From the NCBI GenBank assembly GCA_029974595.1, contig JARKRC010000056.1, positions 248,001-312,000 of the forward strand: 64,000 nucleotides of DNA, given 5' to 3'. The stretch's first letter is position 1, and each line of letters begins with the position of its first letter. Positions 20,525 through 29,037 of the stretch are shown here, piece after piece. Below the pieces are notes generated by a model. The model saw only the letters and a list, made by a program, of their open reading frames with translations, made no database searches and was not told the origin of the DNA. The DNA comes from Ereboglobus sp. Its GTDB lineage: Bacteria > Verrucomicrobiota > Verrucomicrobiia > Opitutales > Opitutaceae. Made by a program: the position numbers and the translations under genes.

Positions 20525-22089
20525 TTAAATGTATCATCCGAACAAACGAGTATCATGACTCTGTCTTCCTGATGGGCGTCGCCCGTCAGGCCGGACAGAT
20601 TCCGGGGGTGCGGCGCGCAGCGCTTGGCATGGGGACGGCCATGAACAAAGGCCTGCTCAAGGACATGGAGCTGTTCGAGGAGTCCGCGGATGCCGCGAGT
20701 CCGAACGACCTGATAATCGCGCTGCGTGTCGCCGATGAAAACACGCTCGCCGCCGCGCAAGCCGAGGTCGAGCGTCTGCTGAAGGAAAAATACGCCGCGA
20801 AATCGGGCGGAGGCGGCTTTCAATGCGGCGCGCCCGCGCACCGCACCATCGCGGCGGCCTGCGCAAAGGAGCCGGGATTGAACCTGGCCTTGATTTCGCT
20901 GCCGGGCGAATACGCCGTCGCCGAGGCCGCCAAGGCGCTCTCCCAAGGGCTGAATGTTTACATGTTCAGCGACGATATTTCATACGCCGACGAGGTCATG
21001 CTCAAGCAGCTCGCGCGCGAAAAAAATCTGCTGATGATGGGACCAGGTTGCGGCGTCGCGTTTGTGCAGCAAGTCGCCATCGGCCTCGCGAGCAAAGTGA
21101 ACCCCGGAGCGATTGGATTGATCGCGGCGTCCGGCAGCGGCTTGCAGGAAACAATGGTGCAAATCGACCGTCTCGGCGAAGGCGTTTCGCACGCGATCGG
21201 GACCGGCGGACGCGATTTGCGCGACGAGGTCGGCGGGCTTGCGACATTGCAGGCGCTGGATTTGCTCGAAGCTGATGCGCAGACGAAGGTGATCGTGCTG
21301 ATTTCCAAGCCGCCCGGCGCAAAAACCGCCGCCGCCGTGCTGGAGCGCGTGCGCGTTTGCAGGAAGCCGGTTGTTGTCAATTTCATCGGAGGCACCCCGG
21401 AATCCGTCACCGCGGCGGGCGCTCATTTTGCGGCGACATTCGGCGAGACGGCGGAGCGCGCCGTGTGCCTCGCGCGGGGTGAGGCGTTCAAACCGCGCGA
21501 CACGGACGCGGACCTTCGCGAAATCGTGGAGCGCGAGACCGCCGCCCACGCCGCCGGACAGCGTTATTTGCGCGGCATTTTTTGCGGCGGCACGCTGGCG
21601 GAAGAGGCGATGATGGTCATGCGTCCGCTGCTGTCTGAAATCCATTCGAACACGGGGCTTCTGCCCGAGTTCACGCTCAAGGATGTTCGCGTCAGCGAAA
21701 AGCACACCATCATCGACATCGGCACCGAGGATTTCACGCGCGGACGCCCGCACGCGGCGATTGATCCCGCGCCGCGCATCGAGCGTTTTGCCGCCGAGGC
21801 GGCTGACCCTTCGGTGGCCGTCATCCTCCTGGATTTTCTGCTCGGGTATGGCTGCCACGATGATCCCTGCGGCATCATGGCCGGGCCGATCGCCGGGGCC
21901 ATTGCGAATGCGAAAAAGAGCGGCCGCCGGCTGAGCGTGGTCGCGTCGATTTGCGGCACCGAACTGGATCCGCAGCGCGCCTCCGCGCAGCTCCGAAAAC
22001 TGCTCGATGCGGGCGTGATTGTGATGCCCGGAAACGCGCAGGCCGCGCAACTCGCGGGCATGATCGCCGCAGCCGCCCAAGCCGGATGA
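20518..22089 (+). CDS. fdrA: FdrA family protein (acyl-CoA synthetase-like; oxamate carbamoyltransferase subunit homologue)
   Basis: ATG at 20518 is in frame with listed ORF 20131-22089. 'NEYHDSVFLMGVARQAGQIPGVRRAALGMGTAMNKGLL', 'LMMGPGCGVAFVQQVAIGLASKVNPGAIGLIAASGSGLQETMVQIDRLGEGVSHAIGTGGRDLRDEVGG'. Confidence 0.88.
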   Translation: MLIKCIIRTNEYHDSVFLMGVARQAGQIPGVRRAALGMGTAMNKGLLKDMELFEESADAASPNDLIIALRVADENTLAAAQAEVERLLKEKYAAKSGGGGFQCGAPAHRTIAAACAKEPGLNLALISLPGEYAVAEAAKALSQGLNVYMFSDDISYADEVMLKQLAREKNLLMMGPGCGVAFVQQVAIGLASKVNPGAIGLIAASGSGLQETMVQIDRLGEGVSHAIGTGGRDLRDEVGGLATLQALDLLEADAQTKVIVLISKPPGAKTAAAVLERVRVCRKPVVVNFIGGTPESVTAAGAHFAATFGETAERAVCLARGEAFKPRDTDADLREIVERETAAHAAGQRYLRGIFCGGTLAEEAMMVMRPLLSEIHSNTGLLPEFTLKDVRVSEKHTIIDIGTEDFTRGRPHAAIDPAPRIERFAAEAADPSVAVILLDFLLGYGCHDDPCGIMAGPIAGAIANAKKSGRRLSVVASICGTELDPQRASAQLRKLLDAGVIVMPGNAQAAQLAGMIAAAAQAG

Positions 22090-22108
22090 AAACGAAAGCA
22101 ATTCTGAA

Positions 22109-23548
22109 ATGACCACGAATCCAACCATTCCCCTGACCACGCCGGTAAAGGCGGTGAACATAGGCGCGGAATTGTTTGCCGACGCGCTGAGGACGCAAGG
22201 TGTCGAGGCGATCCAGTTGCAATGGCAGCCGCCGCCAGCCGCACTGGCCGAATTCCAAGGCTCACTCGCAAAAATGCGCGCCGGAAAATCCGCGCAACGC
22301 ATCGCCGCCGCCAACGGGCGCGCCATCGCCGCGTTGAACGCCGCCGATCCCTGGTGGATCGACATGAAGCCGGCCATCGAGGTCGTGCCCGGCTTGAAAA
22401 GGAACATGATCCTGAAATCCGGCCCGCCGCTGCCTTGGGAGAAATCATGTCCCACGCAGCAAAACGGCGTCATCAACGGCATTTTGCATGAGGGACTGGC
22501 GGACACGCCCGAAGCCGCCGTTGAGTTGATTCGCCAGGGCAAGGTCGAGGTCGCGTCGGCCAATGACTATGCGATTGTCGGCCCCGGCGCGGGCATTCTC
22601 ACGCCGTCGATGATCGTGAATGTCGTCGAAGACCGGGCCACCGGCAAACGCGGGTTCTGCGCGCCGTTTGAAGGCCCGAATCAGGGCGGCCTTTGCGGCT
22701 GGGGAACCTACAGCCCGGAAATCCGCCGCTTCCTGCTTGAACTGAACGACACCATCGGCCCGTTGCTCTCGCGCATCCTGCGCGCCGAGGGCGGCATCGC
22801 CGTGCGCCAGATCATCACGCGCGGCGTCGAGATGGGCGACGAAACACACACGCGCCAGGACGCCGAGGGGCTCATTCTCATCAACCGACTTTTGTTCCTG
22901 CTCATGAAACACGAGCCGTCGCCAAGCGCGGCGCGGGATGCCTGCGTCGATTTTTTGGAAAAGACAGAGCGCTTTTTCCATCCCATCGGCATGGCGTCCG
23001 CCATGTCCGTGACGCAGTCGCTGAAGAACATCGAGGATTCCACGATCGTGACAACCCTGTGCGGCAACGGCGTGGAATACGGGATAAAAGTCAGCGCGCT
23101 GGGAGACCAATGGTTCACCGCGCCCTCGCCGCAACTGACGGGGATGTATCTCGCATCGGACGCGAAGGCCGGCGACACGCTGCCTTGGATAGGCGACAGC
23201 TCGGTGCTGGAGGCCGTCGGCTTGGGCGGTTTCGCCGCCGCCGCCTCGCCCGCCGTCGCGCGACTCCTCGGGCGCACTTTCGGCGATGCCGTCGCGCAAT
23301 CGCGCGAACTTGCCGAAATCTGCCTGACGGCAAATCGAAACTTCCTCGTGCCCGCGCTCGATTACAACGGTTCCCCGACCGGCATCGACATTCTGAAAGT
23401 GCTCGAAACGGGCATCCTCCCCGCGATTCACGGCGGAATGATTTCCAAGACGGGGCTGCGCGTGGGCGCCGGCGTGGCGCGCGTGCCGCTGGCCTGCTTC
23501 AGCGGCGCCTTCAAAACGTATCTCAACCAACTGTTCAAAATCCAATGA
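22109..23548 (+). CDS. DUF1116 protein (AllG/YlbE-like)
   Basis: Length and motifs 'NGVINGILHEGLADTPEAAVELIRQGKVEVASANDYAIVGPGAGILTPSMIV' and 'RGVEMGDETHTRQDAEGLILINRLL', immediately downstream of fdrA. Confidence 0.85.
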   Translation: MTTNPTIPLTTPVKAVNIGAELFADALRTQGVEAIQLQWQPPPAALAEFQGSLAKMRAGKSAQRIAAANGRAIAALNAADPWWIDMKPAIEVVPGLKRNMILKSGPPLPWEKSCPTQQNGVINGILHEGLADTPEAAVELIRQGKVEVASANDYAIVGPGAGILTPSMIVNVVEDRATGKRGFCAPFEGPNQGGLCGWGTYSPEIRRFLLELNDTIGPLLSRILRAEGGIAVRQIITRGVEMGDETHTRQDAEGLILINRLLFLLMKHEPSPSAARDACVDFLEKTERFFHPIGMASAMSVTQSLKNIEDSTIVTTLCGNGVEYGIKVSALGDQWFTAPSPQLTGMYLASDAKAGDTLPWIGDSSVLEAVGLGGFAAAASPAVARLLGRTFGDAVAQSRELAEICLTANRNFLVPALDYNGSPTGIDILKVLETGILPAIHGGMISKTGLRVGAGVARVPLACFSGAFKTYLNQLFKIQ

Positions 23549-24375
23549 AACCCATCAAAACAAACGCTTCAAAAACTCCTCGCAAACACGACAGCCTTGA
23601 CGGGCAAGTCGCCGTAATCACCGGCGGCGCGCAAGGCATCGGCGAAGGCATCGTGCTCGCGCTCGCCGCCGCCGGGGCGGACATCGCCTTCACCTACATG
23701 GGGGCCTCGTCGAAGAGCCGCGCAAAAGCGCGCCGCACCGCGGAGGCCGTCCGCCGCATCGGGCGCAAGGTTGTATTCGACATCGTGGACGCGACAAACG
23801 AAGAAGCCACGGAGATCTTCATGACGCGCGTCGTTTCCGAGCTCGGGCGCGTTGACGTGCTTGTCAACAACGTCGGCGGCGCGGGCACCGTGCCGGAGGG
23901 CGGCTTTGCGGCGCTGCCCCTCGATTACTGGCGGCAGCAATTCGACAAGAACTTTTTCAGCGCCGTCATGTATTCGCGGCTCGCGGTTCGCGACATGCTG
24001 CGGCGTCACGGCGGCTCGATCATCAACATCGGCTCCATTCACACCGCGAAGGTTTTTAATACGAAGTTCGTTCCCTACTCGTGCGCGAAGCAGGCGATGA
24101 ACCAGCTCACGCGCGACCTCGCCGTCGAGCTTGCCCCGCACAACATCCGCGTGAACTGCATCGCGCCGGGCCTCATCAAGACCGCGCTCACGAAGTGGCG
24201 TTATGACGCCGCGTGGTGGGCCGACGTCAACAAGCGCATTCCCATGAACCGCCCCGGATCGCCCGCTGAAATCGGGCAGGTCGCGCTTTTCCTTTCAACA
24301 CAAGAGTCGAGCTACCTCACCGGGCAAATCATCTATGTCGATGGCGGCGGCGCCGACGGCGGCTGGAAACTATAA
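23545..24375 (+). CDS. Short-chain dehydrogenase/reductase
   Basis: ATG at 23545 overlaps DUF1116 stop. 'VAVITGGAQGIGEGIVLALAAAGAD', 'DVLVNNVGGAG', 'YSCAKQAMNQLTRDLAVELAPHNIRVNCIAPGLI'. Confidence 0.92.
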   Translation: MKPIKTNASKTPRKHDSLDGQVAVITGGAQGIGEGIVLALAAAGADIAFTYMGASSKSRAKARRTAEAVRRIGRKVVFDIVDATNEEATEIFMTRVVSELGRVDVLVNNVGGAGTVPEGGFAALPLDYWRQQFDKNFFSAVMYSRLAVRDMLRRHGGSIINIGSIHTAKVFNTKFVPYSCAKQAMNQLTRDLAVELAPHNIRVNCIAPGLIKTALTKWRYDAAWWADVNKRIPMNRPGSPAEIGQVALFLSTQESSYLTGQIIYVDGGGADGGWKL

Positions 24376-24390
24376 TAATTAAAAACGGGA

Positions 24391-25317
24391 ATGGCTTATA
24401 ATATGGAAATAGCCCGGGGCATACATTTGATAAAGTGTCCGTTGGATTCGCTGTGGACGGGCGTCTTCGTGCTCGCGAGGGAAAAACTCGTGATAATAGA
24501 CACGGCGTTCGACTGCTCGATAACGGACTTGGTGTATCCTTATATAAAGAAGCTGGGCCGCGATCCCGCCGATATCGACCTGGTCATAAACACGCATATC
24601 CATGGCGACCACATAGGCGGTAACGCGCGCTTGAAACGGGAGACGCGCGCCCGCTTTGCCGCCCACCGCCTTGCGCGCGAAAGGCTCGCGAATCCCTATT
24701 TCCATTTGAATAAAATCCGCAGCCGTTTCTCTCCGCTCGTTCCATTTCAGGAGATCAAATCGGGCCTGACACCACAGGAAATTGACGTGGATCTGGAGCA
24801 CGGCCAGGAGATCGACCTCGGCGATTCGAAGCTGCGCGTGCTGCACACGCCGGGCCATGCCGCCGAGGGAATCTGCTTGCACGACAGCGCGTCGGGCGTG
24901 CTGTTCACGGGCGACGCCCTGCAAGGGCGCGGCACGATGAGCACCGGCGTCGCGCTCTATTTCGATTACGACGATTACCTCCTTGCATTGAAACGCGCGG
25001 AGGCGGCGCTGGCGCAGGGCGGCGTCGGCATGATCGCCGCCTCGCATCCGTTTGATCCGATTTCCGGCCTCTTGCCGGCAAAGGAATGCGCCGGATATAT
25101 CGAACTCTGCCGGGACACGGTGGCCCGCTACGATCAAATCCTTCGCGAATACATGGCGGAGCATGAAGACACCCCCGACTTGCGCGAAGCCGTCCGGCGG
25201 TTGTTGCAACAGGCGGGAATAACCCGGACCCCGGGAGTTCCCGTGCTCGCATATCATACCGCCGCCGCCCACCTGGGCAAAATCGCCCCGTCAATAAAAT
25301 GGGGGGAACCCCTGTAA
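24391..25317 (+). CDS. MBL-fold metallo-hydrolase
   Basis: 'NTHIHGDHIGGNARLK' HxHxDH motif and 'LHTPGHAAEGICLHDSASGVLFTGDALQGRG'. Confidence 0.9.
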   Translation: MAYNMEIARGIHLIKCPLDSLWTGVFVLAREKLVIIDTAFDCSITDLVYPYIKKLGRDPADIDLVINTHIHGDHIGGNARLKRETRARFAAHRLARERLANPYFHLNKIRSRFSPLVPFQEIKSGLTPQEIDVDLEHGQEIDLGDSKLRVLHTPGHAAEGICLHDSASGVLFTGDALQGRGTMSTGVALYFDYDDYLLALKRAEAALAQGGVGMIAASHPFDPISGLLPAKECAGYIELCRDTVARYDQILREYMAEHEDTPDLREAVRRLLQQAGITRTPGVPVLAYHTAAAHLGKIAPSIKWGEPL

Positions 25318-25351
25318 ACCACAGCATTATATAAATTGGATCCGAAAGCAT

Positions 25352-27028
25352 ATGAATACGAAAAACACGAAAAAACTGCGCAGCAAATGGGAATTCGGGG
25401 TCGCCACGGTCAAGCGTGACGGCATTTTATACGGACTTGGTTATACCAAGGACGAGATTGACCGGCCGTATATCGCCGTCGTCAATTCCTGGAATGAATA
25501 TAATCCGGGGCATGTTCACCTGCGCGAAGTCGCCGAGCGCGTGAAACAGGGTATTCGCGAGGCAGGCGGGCTGCCTTTCGAGGTCGTGACCACGGGCTTG
25601 TGCGACGGCCTTGTATTGAAAGACCCGCGTTATATAGAATTGCCCAGCCGCAATCTCATCGCAGACGAGGTCGAGCTGAACATCGAGGCCAATTTGTTCG
25701 ACGGCATGGTGCTGTTGAGCACATGCGATTCGATTGTCCCCGGCCACCTCATGGCCGCCGCGCGCATCGGCATCCCGGCCGTGCTCGTGACGGGCGGCTA
25801 CATGCCCAATTGCATTTTCCGCGGGCGCGACATAGGCGTGACCGAGGTGTCAGACGCCATTGGAAAAGTCATGGAAGGCCGCATGCTGCGCTCCTGTTTC
25901 GACGAAATGGTGGGATGCGGCCACGCGGGGCAGGGCGCGTGCGGCGAGATGACAACCGCGAACAGCATGTGCTGCGCCGCCGAGGCCATGGGCATGACGC
26001 TGCCTGGAAACTCCACCACCGACGCCACCAGCAAGCGCCGCCTCTGGTCCATTGCGCACCAAGCGGGCCATCATATCATGCGCATGGTCAACGAGGGCAT
26101 CACAACGCGGGATCTCATCACCGAAAAATCCATCGAAAATGCCATCATCACGGACTTGGCGATCGGCGGCTCGACCAATCTCCTGCTGCACATCCCCGCC
26201 ATTGCCGCCGAGGCCGGATTGGATCGCGATTGGTGGAAGTTCTTCGATGAAGCCTCGCACCGCGTCCCGCTCCTCACGGGCATTTCGCCGAGCGGACCTT
26301 ATTATTTCAAGGACTTCGACGCGGCCGGCGGCATGCCCGGCTTGCTGCGGAAGTTGCTGCCGCTGATGCACGGGGATATTCCGACGGTGAACGGCAAGAC
26401 GCTTGCGGAAAACGTGTCCAGGGCCGCCGTGTATGACAAGGACGTGATCCGCGACCTGGATAATCCGGTGACCAAGGGCGCAGGCATCGCCGTGCTCTAT
26501 GGCAACATCGCGCCGGAAGGGGCGATTCTCAAAGCCGCGGCGGTCGCGCCCGAGCAGTATCACTTCGAAGGCGTCGCCAAGGTGTTTCACGACGTCGACG
26601 ACGCCGTTGTCGCGTTGCGCAAAAAGAAAATCGTTCCCGGCATGGCGGTCGTCATCCGGTATCTCGGCCCCAAAGGCCGCTTCGGCACGACGGCGTTTGC
26701 CTTCCAGAAGGAACTGGCGGGAATGACCATTGCCAAGCAGGTCGCGATTATAACCGACGGACGTTTCTCCGGCGGCACATCCGGCCTGAGCATCGGATAC
26801 GTCGCGCCCGAGGCCGCGATCGGCGGGCCGCTGAACGCAGTGCAGGATGGCGACCGGGTCATCATAGACATAGACAAACGCGCCATAAACATCGACGTGA
26901 GCGACGAGGAAATAAAACGCAGGCAGGCCGCCGTGACTTGGAAATTCGATGAAACCAAATACAGCCGTTTCCTGCGCCTTTTCACCCGCAACGTCACCTC
27001 CACCGCCAAGGGCGCCACTTGGATTTGA
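25352..27028 (+). CDS. IlvD/Edd family dehydratase (divergent)
   Basis: 'NSWNEYNPGHVHLREVAERVKQGIREAGGLPFE', 'TCDSIVPGHLMAAARIGIPAVLVTGG', 'GACGEMTTANSMCCAAEAMGMTLPGNST', 'ITDGRFSGGTSGLSIGYVAPEAAIGGPL'. Confidence 0.88.
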   Translation: MNTKNTKKLRSKWEFGVATVKRDGILYGLGYTKDEIDRPYIAVVNSWNEYNPGHVHLREVAERVKQGIREAGGLPFEVVTTGLCDGLVLKDPRYIELPSRNLIADEVELNIEANLFDGMVLLSTCDSIVPGHLMAAARIGIPAVLVTGGYMPNCIFRGRDIGVTEVSDAIGKVMEGRMLRSCFDEMVGCGHAGQGACGEMTTANSMCCAAEAMGMTLPGNSTTDATSKRRLWSIAHQAGHHIMRMVNEGITTRDLITEKSIENAIITDLAIGGSTNLLLHIPAIAAEAGLDRDWWKFFDEASHRVPLLTGISPSGPYYFKDFDAAGGMPGLLRKLLPLMHGDIPTVNGKTLAENVSRAAVYDKDVIRDLDNPVTKGAGIAVLYGNIAPEGAILKAAAVAPEQYHFEGVAKVFHDVDDAVVALRKKKIVPGMAVVIRYLGPKGRFGTTAFAFQKELAGMTIAKQVAIITDGRFSGGTSGLSIGYVAPEAAIGGPLNAVQDGDRVIIDIDKRAINIDVSDEEIKRRQAAVTWKFDETKYSRFLRLFTRNVTSTAKGATWI

Positions 27029-27078
27029 GCTCCAAGCCGCGGGCATGCAGACGCGGCAACCCGGTGGCAATCAGCCTG

Positions 27079-27148
27079 AAAGCGGCGATTGTTGGATTGA
27101 GCGGCGTCGACGAATTTCGCCGACGCCGTTCGACGCAATCGCCGCTTT
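27079..27148. terminator. Possible hairpin terminator downstream of IlvD-like gene
   Basis: AAAGCGGCGATTG (27079-27091) pairs with CAATCGCCGCTTT (27136-27148), with inner CGGCGTCG/CGACGCCG stem. Confidence 0.5.
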
Positions 27149-27461
27149 TGCGTTAAATCCTGCATTTCCTTGACTTGGGAAGGACTGTTCGACTGTTGCG
27201 CCATTTCTCCCGAACGAGGAAGGGGAGGGGAAGGTTTTCAGTGGATTTCTGCCGGAGGTTTTCAGGCAGGACAAAAAAGCGTGGCATTTTTCTGGCGTGC
27301 GCCGAAAAACGCGGAATCATCCGCCCAATCGCACATGCCAAACCGCGGCCTGCGCGCAACATAACGAAACCATATCCTGAAAACCGTGTCACGGCGTCCG
27401 CCAAGACCTTAAGAAAGTGGGAACAATCGAAAAATACACGCATCAAACATCCGCTGAACGT

Positions 27462-28064
27462 ATGTCGACGAAAGCCCAGGATGTTGCCCTCGACCAGATG
27501 CTGGTCAGCCGTTTCAAAAATGGAGACCACTCCGCATTTGATGAAATGGTGAGCCGGTATTGGGATCGCATTTATGCGATGGTGCACCAGCTTCTTCGCA
27601 ATCCGCAGGATGCCGAGGAAGTCACCCAGGACGCCTTTATTCGCGCCCACCGGGGCCTGGAAAACTTTCGGGGCGAATCCGCCTTCTCGACATGGCTCTA
27701 TCAAATCGCCACCAACCTCGCCCGCAACCGCTACTGGTATTGGTGGCGTCGCAAACGCGACAAGACGGTCTCCTTCGACCAGCCGGTCGGCGACGACAAC
27801 GACACGCCTCTGGCCGACATTTTTGTCGCGGAAGTGGACACTCCGGACGACATTGCCGTCAACCAGGAGTTTGTTGACCAGATCGCCGTCGCGATGGAGC
27901 GCCTCAACACAAAACACCGCGAAATACTCATACTCCGAAACATCAAAAACCTCTCCTACGAAGAAATCGCCGAGGTGCTCGGCATCTCCGTGGGCACCGT
28001 GAAAAGCCGCATCGCCCGCGCGCGTGAAAACCTCAAAGCCAAAATGGGAGCCGAATTCAAATGA
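27462..28064 (+). CDS. ECF-type RNA polymerase sigma factor
   Basis: 'NPQDAEEVTQDAFIRAHRGLENFRGESAFSTWLYQIATNLARNRYWYWWRRKR' (region 2) and 'LNTKHREILILRNIKNLSYEEIAEVLGISVGTVKSRIARARENLK' (region 4). Confidence 0.9.
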   Translation: MSTKAQDVALDQMLVSRFKNGDHSAFDEMVSRYWDRIYAMVHQLLRNPQDAEEVTQDAFIRAHRGLENFRGESAFSTWLYQIATNLARNRYWYWWRRKRDKTVSFDQPVGDDNDTPLADIFVAEVDTPDDIAVNQEFVDQIAVAMERLNTKHREILILRNIKNLSYEEIAEVLGISVGTVKSRIARARENLKAKMGAEFK

Positions 28065-28804
28065 AAGACACACGCTTTATCGAACTGCTCAACCTCCACG
28101 TTGACCATCAACTCACGCCCGCCGAAGCCCGCGAACTCGATGCAGAGATTCGCGCCAACCCTTCGCGGCATCGCACCTATCTGCAATACTGTCGCATGCA
28201 GAAAGCCTGCGCGATGCTCTTCGAGGCCGAGCGCGCCAACGCGCCCGCCAGCCCCCGGCTCGCACGCGCCCTTGCCGACGCCAACCGCAAAATCACCGCC
28301 GCGCCTTTCCGCGCGCCCGCGCGCCGCTGGTGGCGCGGCTCCTTCGTATTCGGCGGGTTCGTCGCCGCCGCGGCATGCGCCGCCGTTGTTTTTGTTTTTT
28401 TGAAAACACCCCGGCAACCCGCATCCGAGCCCGCCGTGGTCGCCGCCGTCCAAATGGAACCGCCCGCACCCGTTTCCCTCGCGGTCGCGACGCAGCAAAC
28501 ACCCGGGCCGGACGCCAGCGCCCTCCAGACAACGTCTCCGCAAAAATATTTCCGCCTTCCCACGATAACCGGTTTTGCACCGGAACAGACCGCTGTTTCT
28601 GCGACACTTGTGGATGAATCGCTGCTCGTCTGGACAAAGGACTTCCAAATCCGCCCCCTGCGCAAAGTCACCATCGAGGACGCCATTTCGGGTCTCCGTC
28701 GCTTTGAGAAGCCGCAGATCGGGGCATCGCTCTTCCGCATCCCTGCCGCCGGAACGAGTGACATGCCGGCTGAGGAAATGACAGCCATCGAGTTCAAGAA
28801 ATAA
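28061..28804 (+). CDS. Predicted membrane anti-sigma factor-like protein
   Basis: ATGA overlap with sigma gene; N-terminal helical region, then TM segment 'GSFVFGGFVAAAACAAVVFVFL'. Confidence 0.6.
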   Translation: MKDTRFIELLNLHVDHQLTPAEARELDAEIRANPSRHRTYLQYCRMQKACAMLFEAERANAPASPRLARALADANRKITAAPFRAPARRWWRGSFVFGGFVAAAACAAVVFVFLKTPRQPASEPAVVAAVQMEPPAPVSLAVATQQTPGPDASALQTTSPQKYFRLPTITGFAPEQTAVSATLVDESLLVWTKDFQIRPLRKVTIEDAISGLRRFEKPQIGASLFRIPAAGTSDMPAEEMTAIEFKK

Positions 28805-29037
28805 CGCCACGCAAACCGCCGCGCTTTTCCCAACGGCGGGGTGCTTCGCGTCACCACAGGCCGGTTTGGCGCGATCAACGTTTCGTTTTGCGCTGCGCCC
28901 TAATGTCAAAGAACGGCGGCTTTGGAAAACAAAAAACATAATTCCACGGCCAAATTTTGCGAAGCCCCGCCGCTGGGTTGACACACATGCTTCTGTTGCG
29001 CTTTACTCTCGGATTCTAAAAACTGAACTGCACCATC

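Noticed and set aside
20980-22563. 527-aa minus-strand ORF
   Set aside because: Antisense to fdrA and DUF1116 genes.
23059-23544. N-terminal extension of the SDR ORF
   Set aside because: Overlaps DUF1116 out of frame; SDR starts at ATG 23545.
25352-27028. Calling this gene ilvD because ilvBN is in the window
   Set aside because: It lies in the FdrA operon 10 kb from ilvBN and has the CDS substitution; substrate should be left open.
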